NCBI RefSeq assembly: GCF_008704995.1
Contig: NZ_CP023747.1
Location: 1,383,501-1,447,500, forward strand
Source of the DNA: Streptomyces nodosus
GTDB lineage: Bacteria > Actinomycetota > Actinomycetes > Streptomycetales > Streptomycetaceae
Length of the DNA: 64,000 nucleotides
Direction of reading: 5' to 3'
The notes beneath the pieces are model-generated. The model was given only the letters and a program-made list of their open reading frames with translations. It was not told the origin of the DNA and did no database searches. The position numbers and the translations under genes are program-made. How positions within the stretch are numbered: position 1 is the first letter of the stretch; each line of letters begins with the position of its first letter. Of this stretch, positions 62,053-64,000 are shown piece by piece.

Positions 62053-62661
62053 TCAGCCGGCCATGGCGTCCGCCCGGACGATGCGGCGGACCTGAACCAC
62101 GTAGAGGGCTCCTGCCCACCAGTACAGGGTTGTACCCCATCCAGCGAACGCCCATCCGAAAATAGCAGCGAGTGACGCGATCCATCCAGTTGCGTCACTG
62201 AGCAGCAGGAGCGGGAAGGCATACATCAGGTTGAACGTGGCGGCCTTCCCGAGGAAGTTCACCTGGGGCGGCGGATAGCCATGCCGCCTGAGGATTCCCA
62301 CCATCACCAGCAGAACCAGCTCTCGCGCCACGAGTACGGCGATCAGCCAGAGCGGCAGAATCCCGCGCCAGGTCAGTCCGACCAGAGTGGACGCGATGTA
62401 GAGCCGGTCGGCCGCGGGATCGAGGAGCCGGCCGAGGCTGCTGACTTGATTCCAGCGCCGGGCGAGCTTGCCGTCGAGATAGTCGCTGATCCCGCTCAGC
62501 ACGAGCACGAGCAGCGCCCAGCCGTCGCTCTTCGGCCCTCCGAACTCGGGCCGGAGGATCAGCCACAGGAAGAGGGGCACGCCGACGAGCCGCGCCATGC
62601 TGAGGATGTTCGGGATGGTGAGGACCCGGTCCGTCTGGACGCGGGTCTCCTGGACCTCCAC
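62053..62661 (-). CDS. CDP-alcohol phosphatidyltransferase (PgsA2-like)
   Basis: The 202-residue membrane protein has the CDP-alcohol phosphotransferase motif DYLDGKLARRWNQVSSLGRLLDPAADRL (D-DG--AR--------G---D---D), with all four Asp. About six helices surround it. It would join an alcohol to CDP-diacylglycerol, as Rv1822. GTG 62661 is taken because AGGAGG lies 7 nt ahead and the membrane segment begins soon after. It lies between manC and the rRNA operon. Confidence 0.92.
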   Translation of the reverse strand: MEVQETRVQTDRVLTIPNILSMARLVGVPLFLWLILRPEFGGPKSDGWALLVLVLSGISDYLDGKLARRWNQVSSLGRLLDPAADRLYIASTLVGLTWRGILPLWLIAVLVARELVLLVMVGILRRHGYPPPQVNFLGKAATFNLMYAFPLLLLSDATGWIASLAAIFGWAFAGWGTTLYWWAGALYVVQVRRIVRADAMAG

Positions 62662-62751
62662 CCGGGGGCCTCCTGCGGGAAAAGTACCAATGATGCCCCC
62701 TGACCTTACCCGCAGGGTTCGGGCCCCCGTACAGAGGGGTGGTGAACGCAG

Positions 62752-62781
62752 AAAACCCCGCACCATACGGTGCGGGGTTTT
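62752..62781. terminator. Terminator of the rRNA operon
   Basis: AAAACCCCGCACC (62752-62764), a 4-nt loop and its exact complement (62769-62781) with flanking T/A runs form a classic 13-bp intrinsic terminator, directly after the 5S gene on the minus strand. The A/T flanks make it work in either direction. Confidence 0.9.
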
Positions 62782-62790
62782 CCCACAATT

Positions 62791-62910
62791 TGTTCGGCGG
62801 CGTCCTACTCTCCCACAGGGTCCCCCCTGCAGTACCATCGGCGCTATGAGGCTTAGCTTCCGGGTTCGGAATGTAACCGGGCGTTTCCCTCACGCTATGA
62901 CCACCGAAAC
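62791..62910 (-). rRNA. rrf: 5S ribosomal RNA
   Basis: The minus strand reads GTTTCGGTGGTCATAGCG, then CGCCCGGTTACATTCCGAAC, AAGCTAAGCC, GCGCCGATGGTACTGC and GTGGGAGAGTAGGACGCCGC. This is a full 120-nt actinobacterial 5S. Ends are estimated from helix I pairing. Confidence 0.96.
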
Positions 62911-62991
62911 ACTATGAAACACACAACCCGACCACCCGTCAGGGTGCGATTGTTCGTGGTTTCAGAACCAACACAGTGAACGCGAGCAACT

Positions 62992-64000
<1,009 letters not shown>

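Noticed and set aside
62911..62991. tRNA gene in the 23S-5S spacer
   Set aside because: The 81-nt spacer does not fold into a cloverleaf and lacks the TTCGA arm; it is an ordinary rrn spacer.

Overview
The window is high-GC actinobacterial chromosome, almost certainly Streptomyces. Supporting signs are the strong G/C bias at third codon positions, frequent GTG starts, many start codons placed 6-7 nt after a -10 hexamer (leaderless mRNAs), a third elongation factor Tu gene (tuf3), a glycine riboswitch before gcvP, and a block from gcvP to a CDP-alcohol phosphatidyltransferase that keeps the mycobacterial Rv1822-Rv1832 order. The right end runs into an rRNA operon read leftwards (5S, then the 3' third of 23S).

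Layout. 0-19.4 kb is mostly conserved chromosome: two tandem paralogous surface proteins, a spermidine-synthase-like protein, tuf3, a VTT-domain membrane protein, a thiolase with divergent HxlR regulator, uppP, lnt, a Gfo/Idh oxidoreductase, a DinB-superfamily protein, ung, an orphan peptide-type solute-binding lipoprotein, two SDR reductases, and a coupled DUF3037/HipA-like kinase pair. 19.4-22.7 kb is accessory: remnants of a tyrosine integrase and an IS630-type transposase abut the HipA-like gene, followed by a SpoIIE-type phosphatase, a TetR regulator with a palindromic operator and a GNAT acetyltransferase. 22.7-34 kb holds small redox genes (Rieske, PNPOx-like), regulator/target pairs (LysR-EamA, MocR-PNPOx), two more EamA transporters, a Clp-N protein, PadR, DinB and VOC proteins.

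34-43.5 kb looks like a hypoxia or dormancy island. It has a tightly overlapping five-gene operon for a group 3b-type NiFe hydrogenase (beta, a CRP-like domain protein without HTH, gamma, small, large), a CBS-BON protein, a Tat-exported multicopper oxidase and a tandem universal stress protein. Several 14-nt sites resemble DosR/OsdR boxes. In Mycobacterium smegmatis the homologous Hyh hydrogenase is DosR-controlled, so a shared oxygen-limitation regulon is a reasonable inference here.

43.6-52 kb contains a PhzF protein, a CPBP protease, a GCS2-family ligase, small conserved proteins and gcvP with its riboswitch. 52-62.7 kb carries a PRC-barrel protein, DNA polymerase IV, a MerR regulator, the bifunctional nuclease, an FtsR-like MerR, GarA (FHA), two DUF881 proteins flanking the small basic protein Sbp, a ManC-like nucleotidyltransferase with a degenerate phosphomannomutase-like domain, and a CDP-alcohol phosphatidyltransferase.

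Two non-coding themes stand out. ung and dinB share an 18-bp promoter block that fits the RecA-independent (PafBC-type) DNA-damage promoter TTGTCAGTG-N8-NANNNT. Miniature inverted-repeat elements ending in CTAG sit at 23.8 and 44.5 kb with relics at 26.0 and 48.4 kb, and in two cases they supply the stop codon of the neighbouring gene. No tRNA, CRISPR array or intact transposase was seen.
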